Shown: positions 21,783-25,457 of the stretch, piece after piece
How positions within the stretch are numbered: the stretch's first letter is position 1
How the letters are laid out: the number at the start of each line of letters is the position of its first letter
DNA from: Bacillota bacterium
GTDB taxonomy: Bacteria; Bacillota; Clostridia; Clostridiales; Clostridiaceae
Assembly (NCBI GenBank): GCA_023435985.1
Contig: JAEZKY010000225.1
Location: forward strand, 1-25,457
Reading direction: 5' to 3'
Length of the DNA: 25,457 nt
Program-made: the position numbers and the translations under genes
Notes under the pieces: model-generated
What the model was told of the DNA's origin: nothing
Databases searched by the model: none
Seen by the model: only the letters and a program-made list of their open reading frames with translations

Positions 21783-22929
21783 ATACTTTTTTATACACTC
21801 CTTTTAGGCTTTCAACTAGCAACTTCTCCGAATAACTAAAAACTGTTTTTTCTCTTATCTTATTTTTATCATACATCATATAGTTATCTTTTATTCTCTT
21901 CAATGCTTTAGCTAGATCTTCCACATCTTTCTTTTTAACTATTATTCCGTTTTCTTCGCCTATTATGTCCTCTGCTCCACCATTGTCGGCTCCAATAACG
22001 GGTTTTCCACATGCAAGTGCTTCAATATAAACAACTCCAAAAGTTTCATGTTCAGATGGAAGTGTAAATACATCACACTTCCTCATTTCCTTAGAAACCT
22101 CTTCTCTAGATAAAGCCCCTAAAAGTTGAATCTGCTCCTTCATATTTAATTCTTTAATTAGCTCACTTAATAATAATTTCATAGAGCCGTCTCCACCTAT
22201 TCTTAAGGTTACATTTTCTCCTCTAAAAGTTTTTGCAAATGCTTTTATTAAGCATTCCATTCCTTTTCCTTCTTCAAGAAAAGCACATGAAAAAAAATTA
22301 AATCCATTTTTATCTGATACATCTTGTACATCATTTTTATCCACATAAAACAGATTCAAATCAACCATATTGTGGATAACTTCAACAGGTTTGTTAACAT
22401 ATTCCTTCAATTCTTTCTTTAGCCCACTTCCAACTGCAATTAAACAATCTGCCGTTTCATAAGCATCAAAAATATGTTTCTTATAACTCTCTTTGGCATA
22501 CTTTGCATACTTAAGAGATGAATGTTCTGTTATAACTAAAGGAATATTATATTTCTTACTTAGATAAGCGGCTGCTATCCCTCCCCAAAAAGCTGAATGA
22601 GCATGAATGACGTCAATCTTACCTTCATTTCTAACAATTTCTTGATAAAGTTTATCCATTCTTTTATTAAAGCTCTTAAACATCAATTGGCTTTTTGGTA
22701 AATAATTATAATCTTTATATCTATAAGTTCTTAGATTATCCTCTATGTTAAAACTTATTCCTCTCTTTTCACGAATCTTTCCAAGCATAGTGATCGGCCA
22801 AATTTCATTATATGCAACCGTAATTTTTTCATTACTTTCTGCAAGGGCTTTAAACTGTTCCTTAAAAAAGCTGCCATGCACTTTATTTCTTGAAGAAGAA
22901 TACCAAGATGGAATGACCATTATATGCAT
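21766..22929 (-). CDS. Glycosyltransferase family 4 protein
   Basis: This 387-residue cytosolic GT-B enzyme transfers a sugar from a nucleotide donor to a lipid-linked acceptor. The N-terminal domain has PSWYSSSRNKVHGSFFKEQF, with the glycine-containing acceptor loop, and DVIHAHSAFWGGIAA near residue 106. The C-terminal domain has LRIGGDGSM and the E-x7-E motif in SEHETFGVVYIEALACGKPVI (E295 and E303), typical of retaining GT4 enzymes. Its ATG directly follows the stop of the next gene upstream (TAGATG), with GGAAGTGA as ribosome binding site; an ATG three codons on is also possible. It overlaps the polymerase-like gene by 17 bases. Donor and acceptor cannot be told from sequence. Confidence 0.93.
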   Translation of the reverse strand: MHIMVIPSWYSSSRNKVHGSFFKEQFKALAESNEKITVAYNEIWPITMLGKIREKRGISFNIEDNLRTYRYKDYNYLPKSQLMFKSFNKRMDKLYQEIVRNEGKIDVIHAHSAFWGGIAAAYLSKKYNIPLVITEHSSLKYAKYAKESYKKHIFDAYETADCLIAVGSGLKKELKEYVNKPVEVIHNMVDLNLFYVDKNDVQDVSDKNGFNFFSCAFLEEGKGMECLIKAFAKTFRGENVTLRIGGDGSMKLLLSELIKELNMKEQIQLLGALSREEVSKEMRKCDVFTLPSEHETFGVVYIEALACGKPVIGADNGGAEDIIGEENGIIVKKKDVEDLAKALKRIKDNYMMYDKNKIREKTVFSYSEKLLVESLKGVYKKVYEGNN

Positions 22930-24222
22930 CTAATCACTTCCTTCAAGTATATTATTTAATCTCTCTACTATTGAATCCCACTCATATCTTGAATCTGGTT
23001 CACATTTTATTAATTTATTTTTATACATTTCTATCAATTCATAAATATTTTTCTTTATTTCCTTAGATGTATTTTCACTTACTACACACTTAGGGTTATT
23101 TTCTACAACACCTTTAATCGGATCATTACTATCTCCATAAATAACAAATATCCTGCCCTGTGCTCCAAAATAATCATAAATCTTAGCTGGTATCTGTTTC
23201 GAATTTTTATTTCCAAACAAAAGCAGCACATCTCCATTTAACATATACTTAAGTGCTTCATTAAATGGAATTCTAGGGGATACCTTAGCTGCTTCTAAAT
23301 TTTGTAATCTCTTTTTCCCTTCAATATCATCTATATTTCCAAAAAACAAGACATTGAGTAAACTATATTCTTCCCTATTTTCTTCTTTAATTTCTTCAAG
23401 GGCTTTAATAAAAGGTTTAATATCTCTAAGCTTTGAGAATATTTCTCCTGTATAAATTATGTTAAGCTTATGACGCTCTATAAGCTTTGGACTTTCTTCA
23501 TTGAGTAATTTTTCATATAATTTTGAATCAAAGCCTCTATTTAATATAAAAGTTTTATTGTTCTCACGCAAGAACTCATAATCCCTCAAATACTCATTTT
23601 TGTTTGCCTCTGTAACAAATATAAATTTATCTGCCAAATTCACAATATCTTTTTCCATATTTTTTTCAATTATCTTTTTAATTATAAAAGAATTTTCTCG
23701 TGTAGAATCCTTAAGCCAAGGGTCACTCCAATAAGTGATCCATGGTACATTTCTATACTTATTCTTTATATAATATGCACACAAATGTGAAGATGGAGGC
23801 TCATGCATTGAAAATATAACATCAAATTTTTCAGTCTCCATTAATTTTATTCCATATTCTCCTGCTTTCTTAGCCCATCCATAATACATATCTGGTATAA
23901 CCACAGAATTTTTTACTTTGCGCAATATTTTTCTCATATTACCATTGTTGCTTTTTGATTCCACTTTATTAACCCCATCATTCCTTCTAGGCATTAATTT
24001 TTTAAAGGCAATCCCCCCGTCAACAATATGAACTTTAATTCTTTTATCCAGCATTGAATATAATGCTTCATCATAATAAATTGAATCCCTTGGAAAATTC
24101 ACAGTTAAAAGGTGAACTTCATTATTATTAATTTCACTTAATTTATTTAAGTACTGCAAAGTTTCAATTGCAGCCGAATTGTTTATTAATGGCGAATAGC
24201 AGGCAATAAATAATATCTTCAT
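22930..24222 (-). CDS. Glycosyltransferase, GT-B fold (GT4-like)
   Basis: This 430-residue cytosolic protein has a GT-B N-terminal domain (MKILFIACYSPLINNSAAIE, then DVIFSMHEPPSSHLCAYYI near residue 147 and WITYWSDPWLKDS) and a C-terminal donor-binding domain with IIYTGEIF and QIPAKIYDYFGAQGRIFVIYG. The latter is the K-x-x-E/D-Y region common to sugar transferases. It lacks a clean E-x7-E, so the match is to the broad GT4/GT1 superfamily and the mechanism is less certain than for its neighbour. The ATG at 24222 is preceded by AGGGGGA and lies eight bases after the MurJ stop. It is part of the same leftward operon. Confidence 0.85.
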   Translation of the reverse strand: MKILFIACYSPLINNSAAIETLQYLNKLSEINNNEVHLLTVNFPRDSIYYDEALYSMLDKRIKVHIVDGGIAFKKLMPRRNDGVNKVESKSNNGNMRKILRKVKNSVVIPDMYYGWAKKAGEYGIKLMETEKFDVIFSMHEPPSSHLCAYYIKNKYRNVPWITYWSDPWLKDSTRENSFIIKKIIEKNMEKDIVNLADKFIFVTEANKNEYLRDYEFLRENNKTFILNRGFDSKLYEKLLNEESPKLIERHKLNIIYTGEIFSKLRDIKPFIKALEEIKEENREEYSLLNVLFFGNIDDIEGKKRLQNLEAAKVSPRIPFNEALKYMLNGDVLLLFGNKNSKQIPAKIYDYFGAQGRIFVIYGDSNDPIKGVVENNPKCVVSENTSKEIKKNIYELIEMYKNKLIKCEPDSRYEWDSIVERLNNILEGSD

Positions 24223-24230
24223 ATATCCCC

Positions 24231-25457
24231 CTATCTTCTTATCTTCTTTAAAACTAAATTTTTCATTTCAATTACTTCTTCAATTTTAAATAGATAACAT
24301 AAAATAAAATATACTATAATTCCAATACTAACTCCAAGTAACAAAAGAGTTAATGAATTAAGTTTCCCCCTAAAATAAATGACCATGCTTATAATTATAA
24401 GTCCCATAATTAATGAATTTGAAGTTATTAAACTTATTTTCTTTATTATATCTGTTATAATAATGCCTTTTTCTATTTTCAGAATACTTCTACCTAAAAG
24501 TATTGATGTCACTATCATAGCTATAACGGATGCCAATGCGATACCCATTATACCCATATACTTAGATAAAATTACACAAAAAATTATGTTTATAATAACT
24601 CCTATGATTCCATTCATAGCTGTAACTTTGGTTTTTCCCATAGTAAATAGAGTCGAATTTAAAACATCTCTTATTCCTGTAAAAAATATTCCAAAACCAT
24701 ATCCAAGGAGTGCAAAACTTGTAATGTGTACTGCGTACTCATCAAATTTTCCTCTTCCATATACAATTTGAACAATTTCCTTACTAAATATTGCAATTCC
24801 AATGGTAATTGGAATTAATAAAATTGCTAAATATATGATTGATTTTTTTAACATGGTTAAAAATCCATTTTTATCGTCGCTATTTCTCATATTAGCCATA
24901 AGTGGATATGCTACGCTGGTAACGGATGTAGTAATTATTGTATTAATAAATATGATTAGCTTTTGTGCGTAATCTAAAGCAGAAACCGATCCTGCTGCTA
25001 AGCTTGAAGCGATATATTTATCAACAACCATATTGAGCGAATTTGCACCTGCTCCAATAATTACTGGCATTATTAAAATTATAATTTCTTTTAATCTGCT
25101 ATCTTTAAAGCTAATGAAAAATTTATACTTATATCCATGAGTTATGAGTGAAGGTACTTGAACAGCCACTCTAAAGAAATTTCCTATAACATTAGCAATT
25201 GTTAATCCTAGAATATCATAATTTTTAAATAATAATAAATATAATATCATAGGTAAATTAAAAAACAAACCTAAAATGGATGGAATGACAAAATCTTCAT
25301 TTACTTGTAATAATGCTGTAAAACATGCATTAATAGACAAAAATAAAATATTAATAAGAGTGATTTTTAATAAGCCTGTAGCTAACGTTCTCGTTTCTTC
25401 TGAAAATTTAAATATATAAACTATTTCCTTTGAAAAAATACTCGTTATAATAAAAAG
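24231..25457 (-). CDS. MurJ/MviN-family lipid-linked glycan flippase, C-terminal part
   Basis: The frame stays open to the right edge, so the 408 visible residues lack roughly the first 100 of a protein of about 510. They contain about eleven membrane helices and MurJ-like words: NACFTALLQVNEDFVIPSI, GAGANSLNMVVDKYIASSLA, GSVSALDYAQKLI, and GYGFGIFFTGIRDVLNSTLF followed by TMGKTKVTAMNG. MurJ proteins flip lipid-linked precursors across the membrane. Because this one heads an operon with glycosyltransferases and an O-antigen-polymerase-like gene, it may export that polymer's repeat unit, taking the place of a Wzx, rather than being the housekeeping lipid II flippase. This is an inference from context. 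An apparent TTG start at 25340 is internal. Confidence 0.87.
   Translation of the reverse strand, partial: LFIITSIFSKEIVYIFKFSEETRTLATGLLKITLINILFLSINACFTALLQVNEDFVIPSILGLFFNLPMILYLLLFKNYDILGLTIANVIGNFFRVAVQVPSLITHGYKYKFFISFKDSRLKEIIILIMPVIIGAGANSLNMVVDKYIASSLAAGSVSALDYAQKLIIFINTIITTSVTSVAYPLMANMRNSDDKNGFLTMLKKSIIYLAILLIPITIGIAIFSKEIVQIVYGRGKFDEYAVHITSFALLGYGFGIFFTGIRDVLNSTLFTMGKTKVTAMNGIIGVIINIIFCVILSKYMGIMGIALASVIAMIVTSILLGRSILKIEKGIIITDIIKKISLITSNSLIMGLIIISMVIYFRGKLNSLTLLLLGVSIGIIVYFILCYLFKIEEVIEMKNLVLKKIRR

Noticed and set aside
24379..24771. 130-codon frame opposite the MurJ-family gene
   Set aside because: It is an antisense shadow of a hydrophobic coding sequence, with no start signals.

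Overview
The window is low-GC DNA (very AT-rich intergenic regions, AT-ending codons, AGGAGG-type ribosome binding sites, several GTG/TTG starts). The gene set fits a fermentative, spore-forming Clostridium sensu stricto, probably near C. beijerinckii/C. butyricum: pyruvate formate-lyase, a PyrR-type pyr leader with pyrI and pyrK, and a PdaA spore-cortex deacetylase. The species call is an inference. I see no tRNA, rRNA, CRISPR array or intact insertion sequence.

Layout. 1-286 (-) is the start of pflB, with a good sigma-A promoter and an abutting Fur-like palindrome. 732-2117 (+) is a membrane-anchored DUF2334-type deacetylase-like protein. A bidirectional terminator separates it from a long leftward unit read from about 9600 down to 2180: pyrB-pyrI-pyrC-pyrF-pyrK-pyrD-pyrE, followed by surE. 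This encodes UMP synthesis from aspartate and carbamoyl phosphate (carAB is not in the window). Its leader holds a textbook PyrR attenuator plus a second PyrR-like hairpin that includes the pyrB Shine-Dalgarno sequence. Next come, all leftward, a class A beta-lactamase-fold protein lacking its nucleophilic serine, a 6-phosphofructokinase, uppP, manA, a membrane-anchored TPR protein with 13-residue N-terminal repeats, and the ATPase gene ychF. pdaA (+) is divergent from ychF and has a sigma-G-like promoter. A small membrane protein, an unrecognised 50-residue ORF (+) and fchA follow. The right end is the downstream part of a leftward extracellular polysaccharide cluster: a MurJ-family flippase (5' end outside), two glycosyltransferases and an O-antigen ligase/polymerase-like protein.

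Two families of small repeats explain much of the intergenic DNA. One, built on AGTTAACAGTT/AACTGTTAACT arms, fills four pyr intergenic gaps and the gap after pdaA, and supplies the last codons of pyrF. The other has ends like TAGGCATAT...AAATAACAAGTCA and occurs upstream of pfkA, the TPR gene and ychF. They look like small non-autonomous mobile elements. No multi-gene system of unknown type is evident. The best leads are the duplicated PyrR site, the two repeat families, the serine-less beta-lactamase homologue, the Fur-like site at pflB and the TPR protein's N-terminal repeats.
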